Origin: Deinococcus sp045062605
GTDB taxonomy: Bacteria; Deinococcota; Deinococci; Deinococcales; Deinococcaceae
DNA length: 64,000 nucleotides
Reading direction: 5' to 3'
NCBI RefSeq assembly: GCF_045062605.1
Contig: NZ_JBJGDW010000003.1
Span: 41,649 to 105,648 of the forward strand
The notes below the pieces were generated by a model. The model saw only the letters and a program-made list of their open reading frames with translations. It did not search any database and was not told the DNA's origin. The position numbers and the translations under genes are program-made. Below are positions 48,658 through 57,727 of the stretch, piece by piece (the first letter of the stretch is position 1; each line of letters opens with the position of its first letter).

Positions 48658-50075
48658 GGCTTGCTCCCCTGTTCCAATTTCTCCTGTTCCAATTTCTTCT
48701 GGGCCAGTGTCCACCAGAACTGCGCCCAGGCTTGCTGGCCCTCGTACAGCCTCGGCACACGGAAGAACTCGTTGGGGGCGTGGATGTCCTCGTCGCCCAC
48801 CGCGAAGCTGAAGAACACGGTGTCCAGGCCCAGCACGCTCTGGAAGGTTTCCAGCACGGGAATGCTGCCGCCCATGCCCACGTCCAGCGGGGGCTTGCCG
48901 TAGAGCCTGGCCAGCACTTCCCGCGCCACCACCGCGCCAGGGTGATCGTCGGGCAGGCGGTACGCGCGTGCGCCGTGGTCACTGCCGTGAATCTCCAGGG
49001 TGACGCCAGGGGGCAGCCTGTCCTCTAGATGCTGCTGGAGCAGCGCGGCGATGCGCTCCGGCTCCTGCCCTGGCACCAGTCGGCAGGTGATCTTGGCGTG
49101 CGCCTCGCTGGGCAGCACTGTTTTCGTTCCCTCGCCCGTGTAACCGCCCCACATCCCGTTCACTTCCAGCGTGGGCCGGTGCCACTGGCGTTCCAGCGTG
49201 GAATACCCGGATTCGCCGTAGACGGCGGGCGCTCCAGTCTGGGTCAGGTACGCTTCGTCGGTGAACGGCAGTTGCTGGATGCCCCCACGTTGCTGCGGCG
49301 TCAGCTCGGAAATACCGTCGTAAAAGCCCGGTACGGTCACGCGGCCCGATTCGTCATGCAGTCCGGCGATCAATGTCGCCAGCGCGTGCAGAGGGTTGTG
49401 GACGCTGCCGCCGTGCCGCCCGGAGTGCAAATCCTTGGCGGGGCCGCGAACGGTGAGTTCCAGCGCCGCCAGCCCCCTCGCACTCACCGTCAGTGAGGGG
49501 ATATCCGCGCTCCACATGCCGCCATCGGCACTCAGGACGAAATCTGCTTTCAACCGCTGTGCATTCTGTGCAACCAGCTCGTTCAGGTGGGCGCTGCCGA
49601 CTTCTTCCTCGCCTTCAAACAGAAATTTGAGGTTGAGGGGCAACCTGCCCAGCGTGGACAGGTAGGCGTCCACCACCTGCACGGTCAGCAGCAGCGGCCC
49701 CTTGTCGTCGCTGACGCCGCGCCCGTAGATGCGCTCGCTCCTGACCGTGGGTGTGAAGGGTGGGGTGTGCCACTTCTCCAGCGGATCGGGGGGCTGAACG
49801 TCGTAATGGCCGTAAACGAGCAGGGTGGGCGCGTCCTCGCCCGCGTCCAGATATTCGGCGTAGACGGCGGTGTGTCCAGCGGTGGGCCACAGTTCTACAG
49901 TTCGGAGTCCGGCACGTTTCAGGCGCTCCGAGAGCCACAGTGCCGCCCGCTCCATGTCGGATTTATGTGTGGGCTGCGCGCTGACGCTGGGAATACTGGC
50001 GAACTCGATCAACTCGGCAAGCGAATCTTTGGCGCGTTCGTTCAGCCGCACCAGCACATCATTCAGGCCGCTCAT
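48654..50075 (-). CDS. M20 family dipeptidase
   Basis: A 473-aa M20 metallopeptidase. Metal and catalytic motifs are GHYDVQPP (His90, Asp92), GRGVSDDKGP and FEGEEEVGS, with LSADGG further on. It should hydrolyse dipeptides or related amides in the cytoplasm. Its C-terminus repeats the word KLEQ(E) twice, encoded by a 15-bp tandem repeat. Both ends overlap neighbours by 4 bp. Confidence 0.92.
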   Translation of the reverse strand: MSGLNDVLVRLNERAKDSLAELIEFASIPSVSAQPTHKSDMERAALWLSERLKRAGLRTVELWPTAGHTAVYAEYLDAGEDAPTLLVYGHYDVQPPDPLEKWHTPPFTPTVRSERIYGRGVSDDKGPLLLTVQVVDAYLSTLGRLPLNLKFLFEGEEEVGSAHLNELVAQNAQRLKADFVLSADGGMWSADIPSLTVSARGLAALELTVRGPAKDLHSGRHGGSVHNPLHALATLIAGLHDESGRVTVPGFYDGISELTPQQRGGIQQLPFTDEAYLTQTGAPAVYGESGYSTLERQWHRPTLEVNGMWGGYTGEGTKTVLPSEAHAKITCRLVPGQEPERIAALLQQHLEDRLPPGVTLEIHGSDHGARAYRLPDDHPGAVVAREVLARLYGKPPLDVGMGGSIPVLETFQSVLGLDTVFFSFAVGDEDIHAPNEFFRVPRLYEGQQAWAQFWWTLAQKKLEQEKLEQGSKP

Positions 50076-50842
50076 TTGCCACCGTCCACGCTCAGGACCT
50101 GCCCGCTAATCCAGCCCGCCTGCTCTGAAGCGAAGAACAGCACGGCGTTGGCGATGTCTTCCGGCGTTCCCAGCCGCTTTAGGGCGATGCCGTCCAGCAG
50201 CTTGCGCTGTCCTTCCTCGCCGTAGCTGTCCCACTGGCGTTCGGTGGTGGGATTGCTGCGGATGAAGCCAGGAGCCACGTTGTTCACCGTGATCCCCCAC
50301 GCGCCCAACTCGTGCGCCAGTTGCCGGGTCAGACCGATCTGGGCGGCCTTGGCGGAGGCATACGCCTGAATCCCGGTCAGGCTGATGCCCAGGCCCGCGC
50401 CGCTGGAGATGTTGACGATTCGGCCCGATTTGCGGGCTTTCATGTGCGGGGCCGCCGCCTGCGCGAAGAAAAAAGCCCCGTCCACGTTGACGGCGAAGAT
50501 GGCCTGCCAGTCGGCAGGACTGATGTCCTCAATGGGGCGGCCCACCTGACCGCGTACGCCGCCCGCGTTGTTGACCAGCACATCGATCCGGCCTGTTTCC
50601 GCCGTGACCTCGGCCACGAACGCGCCCACGGCGGCGCTGTCACCCACATCCACTGCGCGGGTGCGGATGGTCAGGCCGTCGTGGTAGACCAGCCGGGCCG
50701 TTTCGTCCAGACCCTCGGTGTTCACGTCACAGGCCCAGACGTTGGCCCCTTCCCAGGCAAAAGCGTGGGCAATCGTGCGCCCGAAGCCGTGCGCCGCGCC
50801 CGTGACGATCACGGTCTGGCCTGCGAAGCGTTCGGCGCTCAC
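50072..50842 (-). CDS. SDR family oxidoreductase
   Basis: A 256-aa short-chain dehydrogenase with TGAAHGFG, NNAGG and YASAK catalytic residues. An aspartate after the second strand (ACDVNTEG) suggests NAD(H). Both ends overlap neighbouring genes by 4 bp, so it belongs to the peptide operon and probably oxidises or reduces a breakdown product of the imported compound. Confidence 0.9.
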   Translation of the reverse strand: MSAERFAGQTVIVTGAAHGFGRTIAHAFAWEGANVWACDVNTEGLDETARLVYHDGLTIRTRAVDVGDSAAVGAFVAEVTAETGRIDVLVNNAGGVRGQVGRPIEDISPADWQAIFAVNVDGAFFFAQAAAPHMKARKSGRIVNISSGAGLGISLTGIQAYASAKAAQIGLTRQLAHELGAWGITVNNVAPGFIRSNPTTERQWDSYGEEGQRKLLDGIALKRLGTPEDIANAVLFFASEQAGWISGQVLSVDGGK

Positions 50843-51891
50843 GCCTGCTCCTGAAGCATAAGCCCACGCAGATCAGCCAGATTATCGCGGCTCAGCTCGC
50901 GGGTTCCAGCTTCTATCTCGTGAATCAGCGCGATCAGGCGGGCGTTCAGCGGAGTGGGAACGCCGTGCTGGCCTCCAAAATGCACCACCCAGCCCAGTTG
51001 TGCGTCCACCTCCGTGGTGCGTTTGCGAACCGCCAGATCGCGCCAGATGCCGCTGTGGGTCTTGGCGCTGCGGCGGTTGAAGGCCACCATCTCGTCCAGA
51101 CTCTGCGCGGCTGCCGCGTCGCCTGCGTCCGGCAGGAAGGCCGCCGGGTCAAAGCCGTTGAAGGCTTCGGGGGTGACGCCGTGCGCCAGGGCCACTCGCA
51201 TGACCTCGCGGCCCAGTTCGGTGTACAGGGCGTGGAATTCGGGCCGCTCAAGTGCGTCGGCGATGCTGTCGTTGGTAATGGCGGTGGCAAACAGCAGCGC
51301 CCCGTAAGCCAGCTTGCTCCACAGGTAGCCGAACACATTCGGACTGAGAATGGCGTCCGGTTCAAAGTGCGTCAGCATCTGGTGGAGCTGCCGCGCCCGC
51401 CCGGTCAACTCGCCGTCCTGCTCGCCGATGACCACCACGCCGCGCCCACCGTAATGCACCACGCCGGGTTCCAGATAATCCGCGCCGAAGTTGACGAAGC
51501 TGCCCAGCACGCGCTGGGGCGGGATGTGTTCATTGATGATCAGCGGGTTGAGGCCGTTCTGGATGGACAGCACCACGCCCTCCGGGCTGAGATGCGGCGC
51601 AAGGGCTTTGGCCGCCGCCGCCGTGTGTTGCGCCTTGGTACACAGCAAAATGGTGGCCCACTGACCCTGCAAGGCGTCCGGGGTGAAGGCGGACGCCGCC
51701 ACCTTGAAATCCCCAAACGGCCCGTTGATGCTCAGTCCATGCTTGTTAATGGCCTGGACATGATCGGCGTCCACATCCACGAAGGTCACGTCATAGCCAT
51801 CCCGAACCAGATACGCGCCAATCGTGCCGCCGATGGCCCCGGCTCCCCAGACCAGCAGGCGTTGAGGGTCTTCCTCGTTCACCCGGCCCAC
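50839..51891 (-). CDS. Ketopantoate reductase (ApbA/PanE) family protein
   Basis: A 350-aa protein with the N-terminal motif GAGAIGGTIGAYL and a C-terminal helical domain containing the likely catalytic lysine in WSKLAYGALL. It is longer than PanE and sits in a peptide-uptake operon, so a 2-oxoacid or imine reductase or dehydrogenase role outside pantothenate synthesis is likely. It overlaps the creatininase gene by 13 bp. Confidence 0.85.
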   Translation of the reverse strand: MGRVNEEDPQRLLVWGAGAIGGTIGAYLVRDGYDVTFVDVDADHVQAINKHGLSINGPFGDFKVAASAFTPDALQGQWATILLCTKAQHTAAAAKALAPHLSPEGVVLSIQNGLNPLIINEHIPPQRVLGSFVNFGADYLEPGVVHYGGRGVVVIGEQDGELTGRARQLHQMLTHFEPDAILSPNVFGYLWSKLAYGALLFATAITNDSIADALERPEFHALYTELGREVMRVALAHGVTPEAFNGFDPAAFLPDAGDAAAAQSLDEMVAFNRRSAKTHSGIWRDLAVRKRTTEVDAQLGWVVHFGGQHGVPTPLNARLIALIHEIEAGTRELSRDNLADLRGLMLQEQA

Positions 51892-52586
51892 CCGCCTTCC
51901 AGCAGGGCGCGGGTTTCCGCCACGGCCACATCCCAGATGGCGTGCATATCGGCGTCGGGACGCTGAAATTTGCCGCCGAAATTGCCCTCGCCCAGATATT
52001 CGCGCAGGGCCTTGGGGCCAAGCAACCGCATGTGGTCAAAGTCGATGCCGGTTTTCTCGGTGTCCGGCATCTCCACGCCGTCCAGCCGCGTCCAGGGAAA
52101 ATTTTCCATCCAGGACGCGTGGCTGGCGTTGCTGTCGGTGGCCTGCACCTTGGCCCAGACCCCCGGCGCGTTCCACCAGTTGTGAAACTTGACCTGCGTG
52201 CCGGGATGATCGGCCATCCACTCGGCGGCAAAACCCTGCGCCGGGGTATTGCCGCCGTGCCCGTTGACGATCAGGATTCGCCGGAAGCCCTGTTCGTGCA
52301 GGTCGTCCAGAATGTCGCGCACGATGGCCAGATACGTCTGTACCCGGATATTGATGCTGCCCGGATAGGCCCGGAAGTACGGCGTGATGCCGTAGGGCAG
52401 GACGGGAAAGACGGGCACGCCCGAATCGCCCACGGCGTCCTGCGCCAGCTTGAAGGGCAGGATGTTGTCCACGCACAGGCTCAAGTGCGCGTGTTGCTCG
52501 GTGCTGCCCAGCGGCAGGATGCAGCGGTCATCGGTCTTGAGGTATTCCTCCACCTGCATCCAGTTCATCTGTTCAATGGCGGTCAT
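51879..52586 (-). CDS. Creatininase family amidohydrolase
   Basis: A 235-aa protein with the metal-binding pattern of the creatininase family: Glu30, His32 and Asp40 in STEQHAHLSLCVD, His110 in NGHGGN and a distal MHAIWDVAVAET. Members hydrolyse cyclic amides, formamides or, in the MftE branch, peptide bonds. Here it is encoded between a GntR regulator and a reductase, which suggests it opens a lactam or amide of the imported compound. Confidence 0.87.
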   Translation of the reverse strand: MTAIEQMNWMQVEEYLKTDDRCILPLGSTEQHAHLSLCVDNILPFKLAQDAVGDSGVPVFPVLPYGITPYFRAYPGSINIRVQTYLAIVRDILDDLHEQGFRRILIVNGHGGNTPAQGFAAEWMADHPGTQVKFHNWWNAPGVWAKVQATDSNASHASWMENFPWTRLDGVEMPDTEKTGIDFDHMRLLGPKALREYLGEGNFGGKFQRPDADMHAIWDVAVAETRALLEGGWAG

Positions 52587-53680
52587 GACAGCTCCTTTTC
52601 GGGCATGGGGTGAGGCGGTGGCCGTGTGGATCTCTGCGCAGTTCGCCGTGTCGTTCTCTGGGCGGCCACGGCGGGCAGCACCAGCCCCTCCACGTCGCGC
52701 GGATCGACGATGTGGCGGTATTCCAGAGAGGGTTTGTTGGGCATCAGCGTCCTCACGGTTTCGGAGCCGGTGGCGTAAATGGCCACGTCACACGAATCCA
52801 GCACGCCCTGCAAATCGGTGGCGTGGAGGTGGGTGGCCTGAATGGCGGAAATATGCGGCGCAAAGCGTTTGACACCGCCCAGAAAAGTGGGCAGAAATTC
52901 CTCGAAGGTCGCCACAATCGCCAGACGGATCATGGGATTGAGGGCGGCCAGCGCCGCGCGGGTGCGCTGCGAGGGGATGAAGCCGACTGGAATGATGTCC
53001 CAGCCGGGCAAAAGCGCCCGCGTCTCATTCAGTCGGTGCGCCAGCGCCAGCACCACATCAGCTTTCTGTGCGTCGGCCAGCGCCCGCCCGGAGCGCAGGT
53101 CGTCCAGCGTGACCGCCTGCACCCGGTCCCCGGCGGGCAGCGCCGCCTGCACATCCGCCGCGTAACTGCGGGTGGCGTCGGCAAACAGGCCCACCAGCAG
53201 CACGCTGACACCGATCTGCGGCGGACGTGCGCCGCGCGCGATTAGGGCGTTCATGGCTTCCCCGATCTGTCGCAGGCTGTAGCCCTCGCCCTCGGCCTGT
53301 GCCAGCGTGTCTGAGAGCAGGCGGGTCAGCCGCGCCGGATCGGGGCCGGGCGGAGGCTGCGGCGCGTCGGCCACGAATGTTCCGCGCCCGCGTGCAGTCA
53401 CGATCAGGCCCATCCCCAGCAACTCCTTGTAGACGCCTGCCACGGTCATGTGCGCCACGCCCAGTTCCTGGGACAGCTCGCGCACACTGGGCAGCCGCGC
53501 GCCGCGTGGAATATCCCCGCAGGCGATGCCGTATTCCAGTTGCCCGCGCAGTTGCGCGCCCACTGGCACAGCCAGGGTGCGGTCTATGCCCAGCGGCCAC
53601 GTAAAGGGTCCAGCAGCTTCAGGCACGGTGTTGGTGACAGTGTTCAGGTTGGTTACAGTGTCCAGCACAGGCGATTTCAT
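52583..53680 (-). CDS. GntR-family regulator with a C-terminal sensor domain
   Basis: A 365-aa protein. Residues 40-103 are a GntR winged HTH (LPSVRELSQELGVAHMTV). The remainder, from about residue 150, looks like a two-lobed alpha/beta sensor similar to periplasmic-binding folds, not the common UTRA, FCD or aminotransferase types. It is embedded within the operon, overlapping genes on both sides by 4 bp, so it is made together with the transporter and enzymes. Confidence 0.82.
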   Translation of the reverse strand: MKSPVLDTVTNLNTVTNTVPEAAGPFTWPLGIDRTLAVPVGAQLRGQLEYGIACGDIPRGARLPSVRELSQELGVAHMTVAGVYKELLGMGLIVTARGRGTFVADAPQPPPGPDPARLTRLLSDTLAQAEGEGYSLRQIGEAMNALIARGARPPQIGVSVLLVGLFADATRSYAADVQAALPAGDRVQAVTLDDLRSGRALADAQKADVVLALAHRLNETRALLPGWDIIPVGFIPSQRTRAALAALNPMIRLAIVATFEEFLPTFLGGVKRFAPHISAIQATHLHATDLQGVLDSCDVAIYATGSETVRTLMPNKPSLEYRHIVDPRDVEGLVLPAVAAQRTTRRTAQRSTRPPPHPMPEKELS

Positions 53681-54711
53681 GTCGCCACCTTAGCGAGGCC
53701 AGCCTGGGCTGGATCGTACAGATGGCAGGCCACCTCCGGGCCATCCTCCAGTTTCAGGAGCGCGGGCCGCTCTGTGGCGCAGCGGTCAAAGGCGTGCGGG
53801 CAGCGCGTGCGGAAGGCGCAGCCACTCGGCACGTTCAGCGGACTGGGCAACTCGCCCGTGATGGCCGGGGCCGCCGTGCGCCTGCTGGGATCGAGGGTGG
53901 GCGCGGCGGCCAGCAGGGCCTGCGTGTAGGGATGGCGGGGCGTGGTGAAGATCGTTTGCGTGTCCGAGACCTCCACCACCCGGCCCAGGTACATCACCGC
54001 CACCCGGTGCGAGATGTGGCGCACCAGCCGCAAGTCATGGGCCACGAACAGCACGGTGAGGTCCAGGCGTTCCTGAAGCTCCAGCAGCAGATTGACCACC
54101 TGTGCCTGCACCGACACATCCAGCGCAGACACCAGCTCATCGGCGATCAGACATTCCGGCTCCAGCGCCAGCGCCCGCGCGATGCCGATGCGCTGGCGCT
54201 GGCCGCCAGAAAACTCGTGCGGCAGACGTCCGGCGGCTTCGGGCGGCAGGCCCACCAGCTTCAGCAATTCGCGCACGCGGGCGGGTTGATCGGCAGGTGG
54301 GCGCATCTTGTGGACGCTCAACGCCTCGCGCAGCACGGCTTCTACAGTCATGCGCGGGTTGAGACTGGAATACGGGTCCTGAAAGATCATCTGCACCCGG
54401 CGGTTGTACTGCCGCAGGTCCGCGCCGCGCAGCGCCAGCACGTCCAGATCGCCGTAACGGACGCTGCCCCGGTCTGCGTCATACAGCCGCACCAGCGTCC
54501 GCGCCAGCGTGGATTTGCCGCAGCCGCTCTCGCCCACGATGCCCAGCGTCTCGCCGCGCCGCACCGTGAGTTCCACGTCGGTCAGGGCCGCCACCGCGCG
54601 TTGTGGCTGTCCGCGCCAGCGTGAGAGCAGGCTTTGCGCCACCGGAAAGGTCTTGGTCAGGCCATGAATCTCCATCAGTGCAGGGGTGGTAGGGGAGAGA
54701 GGAGCAGTCAT
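53677..54711 (-). CDS. Peptide-type ABC transporter ATPase, DppF/OppF-like
   Basis: A 344-aa ABC ATPase with Walker A at residues 60-68 (GESGCGKST), signature FSGGQRQRIG and the oligopeptide-transporter C-terminal extension with clustered cysteines (SGCAFRTRCPHAFDRC) that may bind a [4Fe-4S] cluster. It overlaps both neighbours by 4 bp. It could also serve the ATPase-less transporter at 42-45 kb. Confidence 0.93.
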   Translation of the reverse strand: MTAPLSPTTPALMEIHGLTKTFPVAQSLLSRWRGQPQRAVAALTDVELTVRRGETLGIVGESGCGKSTLARTLVRLYDADRGSVRYGDLDVLALRGADLRQYNRRVQMIFQDPYSSLNPRMTVEAVLREALSVHKMRPPADQPARVRELLKLVGLPPEAAGRLPHEFSGGQRQRIGIARALALEPECLIADELVSALDVSVQAQVVNLLLELQERLDLTVLFVAHDLRLVRHISHRVAVMYLGRVVEVSDTQTIFTTPRHPYTQALLAAAPTLDPSRRTAAPAITGELPSPLNVPSGCAFRTRCPHAFDRCATERPALLKLEDGPEVACHLYDPAQAGLAKVAT

Positions 54712-55712
54712 ACGCCCACCTCCACAGGTGTGGATTTAAGGGCAGGTAGCTCGCTGTAATGGACGCAGGCGCTGAAGCGTCCCGGCGCGACCTCAAGAAG
54801 TGGCGGTTCGCCCACCCGGCAGTCGTCGGTCACGTACTCGCAGCGCGGCGCGAAGGGGCAGCCGGGCGGCAGAGAACGCAGATCGGGTGGCCCGCCAGGA
54901 ATCGGCTGCAAGGGGCGGCGATGTTCCCCGGCCCCTGGCAGGCTCCGCATCAGGCCCAGCGTGTAGGCGTGTTTGGGTGCGTGGAATAGATCGTTGACTC
55001 CTGCCGTCTCCACCAGTCGTCCGCCGTACATCACGGCCACCCGGTCACACGTTTGCGCCACCACGCCCAGATCGTGCGTGACCAGAATGACGCTCATGTG
55101 CATCTCCTCGCGCAGCCGCAGCAGCAGCCTGAGAATCTGATCCTGAATGGTCACGTCCAGCGCTGTCGTCGGCTCATCCGCCAGTAGCAACTGCGGCTCG
55201 GAGGCCAGCGCGATGGCGATCATGGCCCGCTGGCGCATCCCGCCGGAGAACTGATGGGGGTAGTCGGCGAGACGGGCGCGGGGGCTGGGAATGCCTGTCA
55301 AATCCAGCAACTCGGCAGCTCTGTCCTGTGCCGCCTTACCCCTGAGTCCTTTGTGTTCGCGCAGGTTTTCCCCGATCTGCTCACCCACCGTCAGCACCGG
55401 ATTCAGCGCTGACATCGGTTCCTGAAAGATCATGCTGATCTGCCCGCCACGCACATCACGCAGTTTGGATTCGGAGGCATCCAGCAAATTTTGCCCGCCG
55501 TACTCCACTGTTCCCGTCATCTGAATCGGCGGGCGGTGCAGGCGGATCAACGAGCGCAGGGTGACACTTTTCCCGCTGCCCGATTCGCCCACCAGCCCCA
55601 GCACCTCGCCGGGCATCAGGTCAAAGTTGACGCCGCGCACGGCATGCAGGACGCCGCCCGGTGTGGGAATGCGGACATTCAGATCACGCACTTTGAGAAG
55701 CGGCGCGGTCAT
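54708..55712 (-). CDS. Peptide-type ABC transporter ATPase, DppD/OppD-like
   Basis: A 334-aa ABC ATPase; ATG 55712 overlaps the permease stop by 4 bp, and a longer frame is a shadow. Walker A is GESGSGKSV near residue 43, the signature FSGGMRQRAMIA, and the C-terminal Cys motif CPFAPRCEYVTDDC. It pairs with the DppF-like ATPase. Confidence 0.93.
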   Translation of the reverse strand: MTAPLLKVRDLNVRIPTPGGVLHAVRGVNFDLMPGEVLGLVGESGSGKSVTLRSLIRLHRPPIQMTGTVEYGGQNLLDASESKLRDVRGGQISMIFQEPMSALNPVLTVGEQIGENLREHKGLRGKAAQDRAAELLDLTGIPSPRARLADYPHQFSGGMRQRAMIAIALASEPQLLLADEPTTALDVTIQDQILRLLLRLREEMHMSVILVTHDLGVVAQTCDRVAVMYGGRLVETAGVNDLFHAPKHAYTLGLMRSLPGAGEHRRPLQPIPGGPPDLRSLPPGCPFAPRCEYVTDDCRVGEPPLLEVAPGRFSACVHYSELPALKSTPVEVGV

Positions 55713-56560
55713 GCTCGGGGCCTCAGGGCGTCGGCCAGTCCGTCCCCGATCAGGCTGAAGGTCACGCCCGCCAGCGTCAGGGCCAGCCCGGGAAAGGTGC
55801 TGATCCACCACGCGGTGGCCATGAAGTTCTTGCCGTCGGCCACCATCACGCCCCATTCCGGCGTTGGCGGTTGCGCGCCCAGGCCCAGATAGCCCAGCGA
55901 CGCACCCAGCAGGATGCCCAGGCTCATGTCGGTCATCAGGTAGACGATGGCGGGCGTGACCGCGTTGGGCAGCAGATGCCGCAGCAGAATGCGGCTGGGA
56001 CTGTAGCCCAGCACCCGCCCGGCCTGCGCGTACTCGGCCTTTTTCTGATTCATGACCTCTGCGCGCGTCAGCCGCCAGTAACTGACCCAGCCCACGGCGC
56101 TGACTGCGATGTACATGTTCATCAGCCCTGGCCCCAGCACCGCCACGATGGCAATCACCAGCACCAGGAAGGGAAAGACCACCACCAGATCGGCAATGCG
56201 CCCCACCACGGCGTCACTCCAGCGGCCCAGGTAACCGGTGAGCGCACCCAGCAGCGTACCGAAGATGAAGGGGAAGAGGGTAGTGAAAATGGCGATCTGC
56301 ATGTCGATGCGCGTGCCGTGGATCACCCGGCTCAGAATGTCGCGCCCGAAGTTGTCGGTGCCGAAGGGATGCGCGGCGCTCGGCCCCTTGAGGATGGCCT
56401 GATAGTCGAAATCGGTGGGGCTGTAGCGGGCCAGCGCCTGCGGAAACAGGGCCGCGAAGATCAGCACCAGCAGCAGCACCAGCCCGATCAGCAGCGTGGG
56501 CTTGGGCCAGCGGCGCGGGCGGGGGGCCACTTCCAGCGCGGGGGAATGCATGGTGGTCAT
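55709..56560 (-). CDS. Peptide-type ABC transporter permease, DppC-like
   Basis: A 283-aa inner-membrane permease; ATG 56560 follows GAGGAG. Its loop reads YAQAGRVLGYSPSRILLRHLLP. It lies ten bases after the DppB-like gene and overlaps the ATPase gene by 4 bp. Confidence 0.92.
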   Translation of the reverse strand: MTTMHSPALEVAPRPRRWPKPTLLIGLVLLLVLIFAALFPQALARYSPTDFDYQAILKGPSAAHPFGTDNFGRDILSRVIHGTRIDMQIAIFTTLFPFIFGTLLGALTGYLGRWSDAVVGRIADLVVVFPFLVLVIAIVAVLGPGLMNMYIAVSAVGWVSYWRLTRAEVMNQKKAEYAQAGRVLGYSPSRILLRHLLPNAVTPAIVYLMTDMSLGILLGASLGYLGLGAQPPTPEWGVMVADGKNFMATAWWISTFPGLALTLAGVTFSLIGDGLADALRPRA

Positions 56561-56570
56561 GGACAGCTCC

Positions 56571-57509
56571 TCACGACAGCTCCGCACGGGGGTCAAGTCG
56601 GGCATGGATCAGATCGGTTGCCAGAAAAACCAGCGACACGATCAGGGCGAACATCAGCGTCAGGCCCTGGATCACCGGGTAATCGCGCCCGAAGATGGCG
56701 TCCACCATCAAACGTCCGACGCCGGGAATGGCGAAGACGGTTTCAGTAATCACGGCACCACCGATCAGCGCGCCGATGTTCAGGCCCAGCAGCGTGACGG
56801 TGGCGATCAGGGCGTTTCGCAGCACATGACGGGTCATGATCACGCTGCCCCTCAGTCCCTTGGCCCGGGCAAAGTCCACGTATTCGGCGGTCAGCACCTC
56901 GATGATGCTGTTTCGCAGGGTGCGGACCAGGATCGCCGCCAGATTCAATCCCAGCGTCAGGGCCGGCAAAAACAGATGAAACAGGTGTTCGCCAAAATTC
57001 TCGCCGTAACCGCCGATGGGAAACCAGCCCAGCCGCGCGCCCAGCAGCGTCAGCAGTTGCAGGGCCACGTAGAACACCGGCAGCGACAGACCCACTTGAA
57101 AGACTGCCCGGATCAGCGCGTCCACCCAGGTGTTGCGGCGCACGGCGGCCAGTACCGCCAGTGGCACGGCCATCAGAACACCCAGCACGGCGGCGTACAC
57201 CGTCAGGAACAGGGTCACAGGGAGTCGCTCCCCGATCAGGCGCAGCACCGGGATTTTCAGGTTGATGCTCTCGCCCAGATTGCCATGCAGCAGTTGATTA
57301 ACGAACAGGCCAAACTGCACGATTAGGGGCTTGTCCAGGCCCAGTTCCTTGTTGGCCCGCGCCACGATGTCCGGCGTGGCCCGGTCTCCCAGCAGCGTGC
57401 TGACCGGATCGCCGGGAATCAGATGAACGAGTGTAAAGACCAGCACCATCACCGCCAGAAACAGCGGAATGATCTGGAGGAGCCGCCTCAGAACATAACT
57501 GGTGTGCAT
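56571..57509 (-). CDS. Peptide-type ABC transporter permease, DppB-like
   Basis: A 312-aa inner-membrane permease with the DppB N-terminus (HLIPGDPVSTLLG) and a YVDFARAKGL loop. ATG 57509 follows GAGGAGGT, which directly abuts the end of a structured repeat lying between it and the binding protein gene. Confidence 0.92.
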   Translation of the reverse strand: MHTSYVLRRLLQIIPLFLAVMVLVFTLVHLIPGDPVSTLLGDRATPDIVARANKELGLDKPLIVQFGLFVNQLLHGNLGESINLKIPVLRLIGERLPVTLFLTVYAAVLGVLMAVPLAVLAAVRRNTWVDALIRAVFQVGLSLPVFYVALQLLTLLGARLGWFPIGGYGENFGEHLFHLFLPALTLGLNLAAILVRTLRNSIIEVLTAEYVDFARAKGLRGSVIMTRHVLRNALIATVTLLGLNIGALIGGAVITETVFAIPGVGRLMVDAIFGRDYPVIQGLTLMFALIVSLVFLATDLIHARLDPRAELS

Positions 57510-57522
57510 TGCACCTCCTCAT

Positions 57523-57656
57523 CTGGATTCCGATTGAAAGGTTTGTAAAAACCTTGAAATCCGAGCGGACGCGAGTAGGAAAGAATACGGGTTCTGCGTA
57601 TGGATTAAATCTTCGGCGCTTTCCCGAAGGTTTAAGGAGTTAAGCGGAGTCCGTAT
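57523..57656 (-). repeat. Structured repeat, diverged copy E inside the operon
   Basis: About 134 bp on the minus strand. The primary sequence is diverged, but both stems are kept with different bases: stem 1 CTTCGG/CCGAAG and stem 2 AAGGTTT/AAACCTT. It occupies most of the 218-bp gap between the binding protein and the first permease and ends next to the permease Shine-Dalgarno. I see no gene in this gap. Confidence 0.65.
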
Positions 57657-57727
57657 CAAAGCACCAAAGAGCGCGCCACGCCCTGACGAGAACAGCGTGG
57701 CGCGCACCCGAATTCAGCTTTCGCCGC

